NCBI GenBank assembly: GCA_013362195.1
Contig: JABFWM010000179.1
Span: 1-14,887 of the forward strand
Source: Acidobacteriota bacterium
Lineage (GTDB): Bacteria > Acidobacteriota > Vicinamibacteria > Vicinamibacterales > 2-12-FULL-66-21
DNA: 14,887 bases
Reading direction: 5' to 3'
The notes below the pieces were generated by a model. It was not told the DNA's origin. It made no database searches and was given only the letters and a program-made list of their open reading frames with translations. The position numbers and the translations under genes are program-made. Positions 6,566-14,246 of the stretch are shown here, in pieces. Every line of letters begins with the position of its first letter. The first letter of the stretch is position 1.

Positions 6566-7443
6566 TAGCGGGCAGGCGTCGAGGGCGGCGGCGCGGGGAG
6601 GGCGCTGACGGCGTCGTGCGTTGCGGCCTTCGCCAGGCTGCGGACGCGGCGGCCCGATGACATCGCGATCGCCGACACGTCCCGGCCGTGCCGCACGGCA
6701 ATCAGTTCCGCGAGAATGCTGATCGCGATCTCCGCGGGGGTGACGGCGCCGATGTCGAGGCCGATTGGCGCGTGGACGCGGTCGAGGCACTCGACCGGCA
6801 TGCCTTCGGCGGCCAGGGCGTCGAACACCCGCGCGACCTTGGCCCGGCTGCCAATCAATCCGAGATAGCGGAGCTCGCGTGCGGCCAGCGCCCGCAGCGC
6901 ATCGAAATCATGCGTGTGCCCGCGCGTGACCACGACCACATAGGCGCTGGGCGGCAGCTCCGCCTGGTGCAGCCACGCCGCGATGTCATCGACGACGACG
7001 GCCTCGGCGGCCGGGAAGCGCTCGGTGTTCGCGAACTTCTCGCGATCGTCGACGACATGAATGCGGAAGCCGGCGTCGGCCGCGGCGCGCGCAAGATGGC
7101 AGCCGACGTGTCCGGCGCCGATGATGTACAGGCGCGGCGCCGGCGCGATCGGATCGATGTAGACCTCCATCTGGCCGCCGCAGATCAGCCCGGACTCCTC
7201 GACGAAATCGTCGTTGAGATCGTAGCGCACGAGCGCCGGCGTGCCCGACCGAATGGCCTCGCGCGCCCTGCCGAGCGCGTCGTTCTCGTAGCAGCCGCCG
7301 CCGATCGTGCCGAGGGTGCGCCCGTCGGCATAGACCAGCATCTTCGCGCCGGTCCGCTGCGGCGTCGAGCCGCTGGCGCGGACGATCGTGACCAGCGCAG
7401 CGGGTTCGCCGCGCGCCAGGGCGGCGGCGGCGGCAGGCAGCAC
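6565..7443 (-). CDS. xdhC: XdhC/CoxI family protein (molybdenum hydroxylase maturation)
   Basis: XdhC-type proteins bind molybdenum cofactor, promote its sulfuration and insert it into xanthine dehydrogenase-like enzymes. The 292 residues have the two family parts: an N-terminal XdhC/CoxI domain with TGAKMLVYADG (31-41), GTIGGGCYE (45-53) and GLICGGQMEV (85-94), then a Rossmann-like domain with IIGAGHVG (107-114), VVDDR (130-134), LGLIGSRAK and HAPIGLDIGAVTPAEIA. The GTG at 7443 is used as start, nine bases past the upstream stop, but it lacks a good ribosome-binding site. A CTG at 7455 overlapping that stop (CTGA) has GAGG seven bases upstream and would add NDE before V-L-P. The 3' end shares one base with the amidohydrolase start. 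No xanthine dehydrogenase subunit is in view, so the partner enzyme is unknown. Confidence 0.9.
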   Translation of the reverse strand: MLPAAAAALARGEPAALVTIVRASGSTPQRTGAKMLVYADGRTLGTIGGGCYENDALGRAREAIRSGTPALVRYDLNDDFVEESGLICGGQMEVYIDPIAPAPRLYIIGAGHVGCHLARAAADAGFRIHVVDDREKFANTERFPAAEAVVVDDIAAWLHQAELPPSAYVVVVTRGHTHDFDALRALAARELRYLGLIGSRAKVARVFDALAAEGMPVECLDRVHAPIGLDIGAVTPAEIAISILAELIAVRHGRDVSAIAMSSGRRVRSLAKAATHDAVSALPAPPPSTPAR

Positions 7444-7451
7444 CTCGTCGT

Positions 7452-8507
7452 TCAGATGAGGACCTCGATCTTGGACTTCTTCTTCAGCCCGGCGATGAAC
7501 GTGTCGGCGTGCTGCGCCTTCTTCTGTTCGCCCAGGTACTGCTTGATCCGGGCATTGACCTGTTCGAACGGCACGGTGCTCGCCGCCTGATGATCGGTCA
7601 CCTTGATGATGTGATAGCCGAACTGCGTCTCGACCACGTCGCTGACCTGTCCGGGCTTCAGCTCGAAGGCGACCTTCGAGAATTCCGGCACCATCTGTTC
7701 GCGCGTGAAGTAATTGAGATCGCCGCCCTGTGCGGCGCTCCCGTCCTGCGAGTGCTCCTGCGCCAGCTTCGCGAAGTCGGCCCCGGATTTCGCCTGCTTC
7801 AGCACGGCGTCGATTTCCGTGCGCGCCTTCTGCTTGACGGCGGGCGTCGCCTTCTGATCGACCTTGACGAGGATGTGGCTCGCGCGCACCTTCTCGCCCT
7901 GCTTGAAGCGGTCGGGGTTCTTTTCGTAGAAGTCCTTCGCGTCCTGATCGGTTGGCGCGGGCTCGTTGGCGACCTCCGCTTCCATCAGCTTCGTGACGCT
8001 GAGGTCCACGAGCGCGTCGTGCTTGAGGCCCTCGAGGGTCATGCCGCGTTCCGCCAGCGCCTTGTTGAACGCCTCGGGATTCGGGAACTGCTTGCGCAGT
8101 CCTTCGACCTTGGTGTCGATTTCCGTGTTGTCCACCTTGATGCCGCGATTGCGGCTCTCCTGCGAGAGGAGCTTGTAGACGACGAGCTGATCGAGGGCCC
8201 CGCGAAGGATCTCGTCGCGGCGCTCGGCGGGAATCTGCTGGCCGGCCCGCGCCTCGATCGTCTTGATCATCCGCTCGAACTCCGCCTTCTTCACGTCCTC
8301 GCCGTTCACGCGGGCGACAACGTCGGGAAGCTGCGCCGGGACGGGCTTGGCCGGCGGATGCGCGGGTGCGCCGGACGGGGCGCCGGTCGCCGCCTGTCCG
8401 GTGGTCGCTGTCGGCGTGGCGCTCTGCGCGCTGGCGGCCGGAGCTTTACGGCACGCAATCATCGACAGCGCACCCACGAGAACACACGCAACTAACTTCT
8501 GTTTCAC
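7452..8507 (-). CDS. Lipoprotein peptidylprolyl isomerase, parvulin type (SurA/PrsA-like)
   Basis: Extracytoplasmic folding factor that isomerises Xaa-Pro bonds in exported proteins. The 351 residues begin with a short charged and hydrophobic signal and a lipobox-like SMIAC ending at C19 (Met at -3 is slightly off consensus), so it is likely a lipoprotein. A Pro/Ala/Thr-rich linker (22-59) leads to a SurA/PrsA-like N-terminal chaperone region (about 60-195) and one parvulin domain (206-305): KVRASHILVKVD, HSQDGSAAQGGDLNYF, FGYHIIKVTD. The start is GTG at 8507 with a TGAGG five to six bases upstream. It lies nine bases before the xdhC GTG start and is probably cotranscribed with xdhC and the amidohydrolase, though no functional link between them is obvious. 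Family assignment is firm; the choice between SurA and PrsA names is open. Confidence 0.93.
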   Translation of the reverse strand: MKQKLVACVLVGALSMIACRKAPAASAQSATPTATTGQAATGAPSGAPAHPPAKPVPAQLPDVVARVNGEDVKKAEFERMIKTIEARAGQQIPAERRDEILRGALDQLVVYKLLSQESRNRGIKVDNTEIDTKVEGLRKQFPNPEAFNKALAERGMTLEGLKHDALVDLSVTKLMEAEVANEPAPTDQDAKDFYEKNPDRFKQGEKVRASHILVKVDQKATPAVKQKARTEIDAVLKQAKSGADFAKLAQEHSQDGSAAQGGDLNYFTREQMVPEFSKVAFELKPGQVSDVVETQFGYHIIKVTDHQAASTVPFEQVNARIKQYLGEQKKAQHADTFIAGLKKKSKIEVLI

Positions 8508-8753
8508 TTGAACCTCAGGTGTTGGGGAGGGAGGACGTCAAATTGTAGCAAATCGCGGCAGCGGCTCGGCGATCGGCGAGGGGCGAACGCCCCGGGGCAG
8601 CTCGTCGCGCTCGTGCACACTCGCGCGGCATTCGCTGGCCATGCGAACGCGTCGTGATCGCGCTTGAGCGGAAAGCGCCGGATCCGGCTATCGTCCCGTT
8701 GCCTTTCCCGCCCCTCGCCCCTCGCGACTCGCTCCGCGACGGCTCTTAAACTC
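8508..8753. other. Intergenic stretch (246 bp) between the PBP and prolyl isomerase genes
   Basis: No gene is supported here. It holds the presumed prolyl isomerase promoter, a hairpin-forming GGGGCG-AA-CGCCCC (8580-8593), a 12-bp palindrome GCCGGATCCGGC (8677-8688) and a short tandem pair CGCCCCT-CGCCCCT (8709-8722). The palindrome and hairpin lie 3' of the penicillin-binding protein gene and could help end its transcript, but neither is followed by a U-run. Confidence 0.6.
8542..8547 (-). promoter_or_regulatory. Possible -10 box (TACAAT) of the prolyl isomerase gene
   Basis: TACAAT on the minus strand, five of six consensus positions, sits 35 bases upstream of the GTG start at 8507 and would give a leader of about 28 bases. 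The -35 position is GC-rich and does not match TTGACA. This is a weak call based on the only AT-rich stretch near the gene start. Confidence 0.35.
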
Positions 8754-11066
8754 TTAAAAATGATGAACCGGACAGGTTTCCGTCGGCTCGGTCCCGGTGA
8801 GGAACGCCTCGCGATACACCCGCGGACACGACGGCGTGGCGAGCTTCCCGGTGTCGCGATCGATCTCGGCGAACGAGATCCCTTCCGGCGCTTCGAACGA
8901 CACGTTGCCGCGCCCGGCCAGCGCGCGCGACATGAACTGCGTCCAGATCGGCAGCGCCGCCTGGCTGCCGCTCAACCCGAGCGCCTGGTTGTCGTCGAGT
9001 CCGACCCAGACGACGGTCAGCAGCTCCGGCGTGAAGCCGACGAACCACGCATCACGCAGATCGTTGGTCGTCCCCGACTTGCCGGCGCCGTCGAGCGTGA
9101 AGCCATTGGCGCGCGCGGCCGCGCCGGTGCCCTCGTTGAGCACGCTCCGCATCATGTTCGTGACGAGAAACGTGGTGTCGGGCCGCGCCACGGTCTTCGG
9201 CGCCGGCGTCGAGACGGCCACGTCCTTGCCGCTGTCCACGATCCGGGTGATGCCGCGCAGCGGACGCATGACCCCGCCGTTCGGGAAGATCGTATAGGCC
9301 GACGCGATCTCGAACGGCGACGCCTCGAACACGCCCAGGGCGATCGACGGGTAGGGCCGCGGCGGCGTGCCCGCGCCGACGCGGCGCCAGAGCGCCGCGA
9401 CCGTGTCGTAGCCGGTGGACTCGGCCACCTTGATCGTGGCGATGTTGCGCGACAGCGCGAGCGCGCGGCGAAGCGTGATCGGCCCGTCGTACTCGTTGTC
9501 GTAGTTGCTCGGCGACCAGGTCTGGGCGTTGAACGTGAACGCCGTGGGCTCGTCGAGGACGACGGTGGCGGGCGTGATGTCGGTGCGCCCGTCGGCCTGC
9601 GCGCGCTCGAAGGCCGCGAGGTAGACGAACGGCTTGAACACCGAGCCGGGCTGCCGCCGCGCGCTGACGGCGCGGTTGTACTGCGACTGGTTGTACGACC
9701 GTCCGCCGACCATGGCGAGGATCTCGCCGGTGCGCGGATCGGCGGCGATGAGCGCGGCCTGCGCGACGCGCTTCTTCCGCCGCGCGAGAATCTGGTCGAC
9801 GCGCGTCAACCCGTCGCGCATCGCGTCCTGCGCGATCCGCTGCAGCTGCAGGTCGAGCGTCGTGTACACGTCCACCGCGCCGGTCGCCCTGGTGCGCTCC
9901 TGCAGCTCCTGGCTGACGTAGTCGACGAAGTAGGGCGCTTCCGATTCGAGCGCGCGCGCCACGCTCTGCAGCGGCTCGCGCGCGGCCCGCTCCTCCGCGT
10001 CGGCGCTGATGTAGCCGGTCTCCTGCATCGCGTGCAGGACCACGTTGCGCCGCTCCTTCGCGCGATCGGGATTGTTGAACGGCGAATAGCGCGGCGGCGC
10101 CTGGATCATGCCGGCGATGGTCGCGGCCTCGACGAGCGTCAGGTTGCTGACGTCCTTGGCGAAGAACATCCGCGCCGCTTCGGGCACCCCGTGAATGGCA
10201 AACGAGCCGCGCTGGCCGAGCCACACGTCGTTGAGATAGAGCCCGAGGATCTGCTCCTTCGTCAGCCGGCGCTCGAGCGCAACCGACATGAACCACTCGG
10301 TGAACTTGCGCTTCAGCGTTTTTTCCTGGGTCAGGAACGTGTTGCGCACGAGCTGCTGCGTGATCGTGCTGCCGCCGCTCGAGTAGCCGCGGCTGCCGAA
10401 GATGTTCGTCAGCACCGCGCGCGTGGTGCCGATGATGTCGATGCCGGGATGGTCGTAGAACCGCCGATCCTCGATCGCGACCACCGCCTGGATCATGCGC
10501 GGCGGAATCGACGAGAGCGGAACGTCGCGGCGCTTCTCGCGCCCGTCGCTGATGAGGGCGGTGATGAGCGGCGCGTCGAACGAGAGGCTGTCGGCACGCT
10601 GCCGCTTGAAGGGGATCTCGATGGCGATGAGGCCGCCAGACCCGGTCCGGGACGCCGCATAGACGAGACGAACCGTCTGCCCCCGCCGCTCACCGGCACG
10701 CGGGATGATCGCGAGCGCGTCACGCCCGATCGCGAACTCGCCCGGCTGCTCGGCGCGCGGCCGCTGCGCGTACCCGAGCTCGTTCAGCCGATCGATCGTC
10801 TGCGATACAGTGATCCGCTGCCCCCGCCGAACCGTGAACGGCCGTGCGAAAATCCGGGGATCGGTGCGCTGAAACTCCCCGTGCATGCGCGCGTCGATCA
10901 TCCGCGAGAAGGTCACGTAGAAGTACGTCACCGTGCCGCTGAAGAGGACCAGGGTCAGGGCTGCGCCCAGCAGGGCGTAGACCTTCCAGGGGCGGCGGCC
11001 GCGGGTCGCGGCACGCGGCCGCGCGGCAGGCTTCGCCGCGGGCGGCGAGCTTTGGGTCGTTTGCAC
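8754..11066 (-). CDS. Class A penicillin-binding protein, PBP1b-like (glycosyltransferase/transpeptidase)
   Basis: Bifunctional peptidoglycan synthase anchored in the inner membrane: it polymerises lipid II and cross-links peptides. The 770 residues show a basic Pro/Ala-rich cytoplasmic tail (1-28), one membrane segment (about 29-51), a UB2H-like region (about 66-160, with RIFARPFTVRRGQ), then the GT51 domain with EDRRFYDHPGID (catalytic E199), GGSTITQQLVRN (231-242), RKFTEWFMSVALERRLTKEQILGLYLN and FAIHGVPEAARMFF. The transpeptidase domain has SVFK (S475-K478), SRN (539-541) and KSGTT (663-667). The C-terminus has two cysteines and a GTEPTETCPVHHF end. The UB2H-like region favours the PBP1b subgroup over PBP1a, hence no symbol. 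GTG at 11066 is the only usual start near the N-terminus; its ribosome-binding site is poor. It is divergent from the TonB receptor gene. Confidence 0.94.
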   Translation of the reverse strand: MQTTQSSPPAAKPAARPRAATRGRRPWKVYALLGAALTLVLFSGTVTYFYVTFSRMIDARMHGEFQRTDPRIFARPFTVRRGQRITVSQTIDRLNELGYAQRPRAEQPGEFAIGRDALAIIPRAGERRGQTVRLVYAASRTGSGGLIAIEIPFKRQRADSLSFDAPLITALISDGREKRRDVPLSSIPPRMIQAVVAIEDRRFYDHPGIDIIGTTRAVLTNIFGSRGYSSGGSTITQQLVRNTFLTQEKTLKRKFTEWFMSVALERRLTKEQILGLYLNDVWLGQRGSFAIHGVPEAARMFFAKDVSNLTLVEAATIAGMIQAPPRYSPFNNPDRAKERRNVVLHAMQETGYISADAEERAAREPLQSVARALESEAPYFVDYVSQELQERTRATGAVDVYTTLDLQLQRIAQDAMRDGLTRVDQILARRKKRVAQAALIAADPRTGEILAMVGGRSYNQSQYNRAVSARRQPGSVFKPFVYLAAFERAQADGRTDITPATVVLDEPTAFTFNAQTWSPSNYDNEYDGPITLRRALALSRNIATIKVAESTGYDTVAALWRRVGAGTPPRPYPSIALGVFEASPFEIASAYTIFPNGGVMRPLRGITRIVDSGKDVAVSTPAPKTVARPDTTFLVTNMMRSVLNEGTGAAARANGFTLDGAGKSGTTNDLRDAWFVGFTPELLTVVWVGLDDNQALGLSGSQAALPIWTQFMSRALAGRGNVSFEAPEGISFAEIDRDTGKLATPSCPRVYREAFLTGTEPTETCPVHHF

Positions 11067-11105
11067 TATGGGAATGGCTACAACTGGGGAGCAGCTGCAA
11101 CCTGC

Positions 11106-11111
11106 ATTTTA
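11106..11111 (-). promoter_or_regulatory. Possible -10 box (TAAAAT) of the PBP gene
   Basis: TAAAAT on the minus strand matches five of six consensus positions and lies 39 bases upstream of the GTG start. No convincing -35 box is seen 17 bases further up. The call rests on this being one of the few AT-rich stretches in the divergent spacer. Confidence 0.3.
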
Positions 11112-11133
11112 CAACACGCGTCGTATTTTCGTT

Positions 11134-11157
11134 GCGGATGAGGCGCGCGTCATCCGC
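11134..11157. promoter_or_regulatory. Inverted repeat GCGGATGA-N8-TCATCCGC in the divergent spacer
   Basis: Two perfect 8-bp arms around GGCGCGCG, placed between the PBP gene and the TonB receptor gene. Size and symmetry resemble an operator for a dimeric regulator; a hairpin in the receptor leader is the alternative. If TATTTT at 11124-11129 is a plus-strand -10 box, the repeat would sit at the transcription start. Confidence 0.45.
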
Positions 11158-11159
11158 CC

Positions 11160-11174
11160 GCGTCATGCGGACGC
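11160..11174. promoter_or_regulatory. Second inverted repeat GCGTC-N5-GACGC
   Basis: Short 5-bp arms around ATGCG, three bases downstream of the larger inverted repeat and 34 bases before the receptor start codon. It could be a second operator half or a leader hairpin. At this GC content chance is a real possibility. Confidence 0.25.
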
Positions 11175-11194
11175 AGGATCTATCGGCGTGAATG

Positions 11195-11200
11195 AGGAGG
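11195..11200 (+). promoter_or_regulatory. Strong Shine-Dalgarno of the TonB receptor gene
   Basis: AGGAGG, within GAGGAGGAG, stands eight bases before the ATG at 11209. It is the clearest ribosome-binding site in the window and fixes this start, in contrast to the weak sites of most other genes here. Confidence 0.8.
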
Positions 11201-11208
11201 AGTGGTAG

Positions 11209-14109
11209 ATGATTCGACTCTGGGCAGGACGAGCGATGGTCGCGCTCGCCCTCGTGGCCGCGGCCGGGCCCGCGGTGGCGCAGTCGCAGGCCATCAATGG
11301 CAGCATCGAGGGGACGGTTCACGACAACACCGGCGCAATCCTGCCGGGGGTGACCGTGACCGTGACGAATACGGACACCGGCGCTCAGCGCGTCGTGGTC
11401 ACGAACGGCGAAGGCGTTTATCGTGCGCCGCTGCTTCCGCTCGGCACCTACCAGGTCGCCGCCGAGCTGCAGGGTTTCAAGAAATTCGAGCAGCAGGGCA
11501 TCAGTCTCTCGGCGGGACAGACCGCGCTGATTCATGTGGTGCTGAGCGTCGGCAGTGTCGCCGAAACGATCACGGTCACGGGCGAATCGCCGGTCGCGCA
11601 GCCGGGCAAGATCGATCTCGGCCGCACCATCGGTGAAGCGGAGGTGAAGAACCTGCCGCTCGTCTCGCGCAATCCCTACAACTTCGCGTTCCTGCAGGCG
11701 AACGTCACCGGCTACGAGAACAACGAGTTCGGGGTGCCGCGCATCAACGCGAACGGCAGCCAGATGCACACCAACTATCAGCTCGACGGCAACACCAACA
11801 CCGAGAAGGACCGCGCCGGGCTGCGCCTGCTGCCGGTGTCCGAGGTGCTCGTGCGCGAAGTCAAGGTGATCACCAACGGCTTTGCGCCCGAGTTCGGCCA
11901 GACCACCGGCATGGTCTACAACGCGATTACGCCGTCGGGCACCAACGACGTGCACGGCAGCGCGAGCTTCCGCTTCAAACGCAATCCGCTGTCATCGCGG
12001 CCGTTCTTCCTGCCGGCGACCGCGCGCAAGCCCGACACCGAAGCCAACGACGTCACCGCGTCGCTCGGCGGACCGCTGCAGCGCGACCGGTGGCACTACT
12101 ACGGCGCGTACGAGTTCGTCGATCGCAGTCTCGTGACCGGCGGACAGGTCGTCACCGTCACGCCCGCGAACGCACAGGCGCTCGGTATTGCGCTGCCGTC
12201 CGACGGCGTGATCCCCGCGCACCAGAAGGTCAACTTCGGGTTCGGCAAGACCGACTACCAGATCAACAACGCCAACCACCTGGCGTTCCGCTACTTCCTC
12301 TTCAAGAACTTCTCGGCGTCCAACATCGGCGGCGGCCTGACGACGATCGATCGGGCGACGGATTTCACCGACCGCATGGATTCGGTGTCCGGCCAGCTGG
12401 TCTCGACGCTGGGGCAGAGCACGCTGAACGAGCTGCGCGTGCAGTACGCGCGGCGTCATCAGTTCCGCACCCAGGGCGTCTCCGTCGACGGTCCGGCCAT
12501 CACGGTGTCGGGCGTTGCGCAGTTCGGCGGCGCGCGCGTCGGCGACACGAACTCGGTGGGCTTCGACTTCAATCAGGGGATCACCCAGGTCATCGACAAC
12601 GTGAGCTGGATTCGCGGCAGGCACGCGTTCAAGGGCGGCGTGGACGCGCAGGTCATCGCCGACCGGCGCGTGCGCGGCGAGCAGTTCATCTACACGTTCC
12701 CGAACACCGCCGCGTACCTCGCCGCACGCAACGGCACCAGCCCGTTCGGCTACACGACGCTGCAGCAGCTGTTCGGCAACCGCGAAGCCTCGTACGATTC
12801 GGCCTTCTACGGGATCTTCGTGCAGGACGACTGGCAGGTGACGCCGCAGCTGAAGGTCTTGTACGGGGCCCGCTACGACCTGTTCGACGTGCCGCCGGCG
12901 CGTCCGTTCGCAGCCAACGCGCTCTCGCAGGACTTCACGGTCGACCGCAACAATTTCGGTCCGCGCGCCGGCCTCTCATGGGCCGTCGACTCCTCCGCCC
13001 GCACCGTCGTCCGTGCGTCGGTGGGGTTGATGTACGAGCCGCCGCTGCTCGACTTCTACGACAACGCGATCCTGAACAACGGCGATCCGGCGAGCTTCTC
13101 GGTGTCGGTGTCCGGCACGAGCACGGGCGCGCCGCCGTTCCCGACGAGCCTTGCGAACGTGCCGCCGACGTTCGTGCGGCCGCGTCAGAGCGTCAACGGC
13201 GTCGATCCGGACTTCAGGACCCAGTCCGCCTGGCTGAGCAACGTGCAGGTCGAGCGCGCGCTGCGGAACGACGTGTCGGTGTCGGCCGGCTACGTGAACT
13301 CCGTCGGCCGCAATCTGCCCGTGCTGATCGATGTGAACCTGATCCCGACGGGCGATACGCTGCCCGACGGCCGCGCGAAGTACTCGACGCAGGTCAGCGC
13401 CGCGAGCCGCGTCGATCCAACCTTCGATCACCTCAACGTGTTCCGCTCGATCGGCGAATCGACCTACAACGCGTTCACCGCGACGATGACCAAACGCATG
13501 ACGCACGGCTGGCAGGCGCAGGCGACCTACACGCTCGCGCGCGGCATCGACAACGCGCCGCTCACGGGCGCCTACGTCGTCGGCAGCGGCGACGACCGCG
13601 TGTCGGATCCCTCGAACCTCGATCGCGAGAAGGGAGTGACGCCGTTCAATCAGACGCACACCTTCGCGTTCTCGACGGTGATCGCGCCGGAGTGTTCACC
13701 GGCGGCCGCCGGGGCGGCGATTCTGAACAACAACCAGGTCGGCGTGATTCTGCAGGCGAACAGCGGCCTGCCGTTCAACATCCGGTCGAACCTGGATCTG
13801 AACGGCGACGGCGTGCTGAACGATCGACCGGACGGGCTGGAGCGGAATGCCGGCCGGCTCGGACGGGTGTTGAACGTGGATCTGCGGTATTCGCGGTTCG
13901 TGCCGGTGCGCGCCGGGCAGCGGATCGAGCTGTTCTTCGAAGCCAAGAACCTGCTCAACACCAGGAACATCGCCGGCGTCAATCGCGTGATCACGACCGA
14001 CGCGCTGGGCAACGTCACGGGCAGCATCCCGCTCGAGGGATCGGAGTATCCGGGCAAGACCGGCTACGATCAGCGGCTGATGCAGCTCGGATTGAAGTTC
14101 GCGTTCTGA
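11209..14109 (+). CDS. TonB-dependent receptor with carboxypeptidase-regulatory-like N-domain (Oar-like)
   Basis: Outer-membrane beta-barrel transporter energised by TonB; substrates of this acidobacterial expansion are mostly unknown, often taken to be glycans or peptides. The 966 residues start with a signal peptide (1-24, cleaved about AVA/Q), then a carboxypeptidase regulatory-like Ig-type domain (about 31-112: GSIEGTVHDNTGAILPGVTVTVTN, GVYRAPLLPLGTYQV), an ETITVTG stretch (119-125) before the plug, the plug (about 130-245) and a barrel rich in alternating aromatic strands ending LMQLGLKFAF with terminal Phe. No frameshift or break is seen. An AGGAGG site fixes the start. It is divergent from the PBP gene, and downstream are a strong hairpin and a secreted PIG-L deacetylase. 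No SusD-like partner is visible. Class is firm; substrate is unknown. Confidence 0.93.
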   Translation: MIRLWAGRAMVALALVAAAGPAVAQSQAINGSIEGTVHDNTGAILPGVTVTVTNTDTGAQRVVVTNGEGVYRAPLLPLGTYQVAAELQGFKKFEQQGISLSAGQTALIHVVLSVGSVAETITVTGESPVAQPGKIDLGRTIGEAEVKNLPLVSRNPYNFAFLQANVTGYENNEFGVPRINANGSQMHTNYQLDGNTNTEKDRAGLRLLPVSEVLVREVKVITNGFAPEFGQTTGMVYNAITPSGTNDVHGSASFRFKRNPLSSRPFFLPATARKPDTEANDVTASLGGPLQRDRWHYYGAYEFVDRSLVTGGQVVTVTPANAQALGIALPSDGVIPAHQKVNFGFGKTDYQINNANHLAFRYFLFKNFSASNIGGGLTTIDRATDFTDRMDSVSGQLVSTLGQSTLNELRVQYARRHQFRTQGVSVDGPAITVSGVAQFGGARVGDTNSVGFDFNQGITQVIDNVSWIRGRHAFKGGVDAQVIADRRVRGEQFIYTFPNTAAYLAARNGTSPFGYTTLQQLFGNREASYDSAFYGIFVQDDWQVTPQLKVLYGARYDLFDVPPARPFAANALSQDFTVDRNNFGPRAGLSWAVDSSARTVVRASVGLMYEPPLLDFYDNAILNNGDPASFSVSVSGTSTGAPPFPTSLANVPPTFVRPRQSVNGVDPDFRTQSAWLSNVQVERALRNDVSVSAGYVNSVGRNLPVLIDVNLIPTGDTLPDGRAKYSTQVSAASRVDPTFDHLNVFRSIGESTYNAFTATMTKRMTHGWQAQATYTLARGIDNAPLTGAYVVGSGDDRVSDPSNLDREKGVTPFNQTHTFAFSTVIAPECSPAAAGAAILNNNQVGVILQANSGLPFNIRSNLDLNGDGVLNDRPDGLERNAGRLGRVLNVDLRYSRFVPVRAGQRIELFFEAKNLLNTRNIAGVNRVITTDALGNVTGSIPLEGSEYPGKTGYDQRLMQLGLKFAF

Positions 14110-14142
14110 AGACAGGCTCGGGGTCCGCGCCCGAGATCGGGT

Positions 14143-14170
14143 GTGTGGCGGGTCTTCGGACCCGCCGCAC
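14143..14170 (+). terminator. cUUCGg-capped 12-bp hairpin after the TonB receptor gene
   Basis: GTGTGGCGGGTC and GACCCGCCGCAC pair over 12 positions (one U-G) around TTCG closed by C-G, the very stable cUUCGg tetraloop on the plus-strand RNA. It begins 34 bases after the stop codon. No U-tract follows, so it may be a Rho-assisted terminator or a 3' stabiliser rather than a classic intrinsic terminator. Its centre, 14150-14163, differs at one base from palindrome copy 3 at 1482-1495. Confidence 0.6.
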
Positions 14171-14246
14171 CCGCCGGTCTGGACACCCGAACTGCGTGAC
14201 GAATTGTGTGAAGTCCGGCGCCTGACAACCTGCCGCCGTCTCATCG

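Noticed and set aside
5312..6568. Plus-strand open frame (418 codons) opposite the amidohydrolase
   Set aside because: Compositionally biased antisense frame; the minus strand encodes a complete metal-site amidohydrolase.
6566..6790. N-terminal extension of the amidohydrolase (75 residues upstream of the GTG at 6565)
   Set aside because: The extension is Arg/Pro-rich and lies over the xdhC coding sequence; homologous sequence starts at VPTLIRNATIL, so the GTG at 6565 is the start.
8709..8722. Tandem CGCCCCT pair as a start of a repeat array
   Set aside because: Only two units, in C-rich sequence; no array continues on either side.
8664..11141. Long plus-strand open frame (825 codons) opposite the PBP gene
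   Set aside because: It is antisense to a gene with all GT51 and transpeptidase motifs. Its translation is Arg/Ala/Glu-rich low-complexity with no family motif, as expected from the complement of GC-rich codons.
12090..14225. Second plus-strand frame (711 codons) inside the TonB receptor gene
   Set aside because: Arg/Gly/Ala-rich +1 shadow; the main frame has a signal peptide, plug, barrel and terminal Phe over its whole length.
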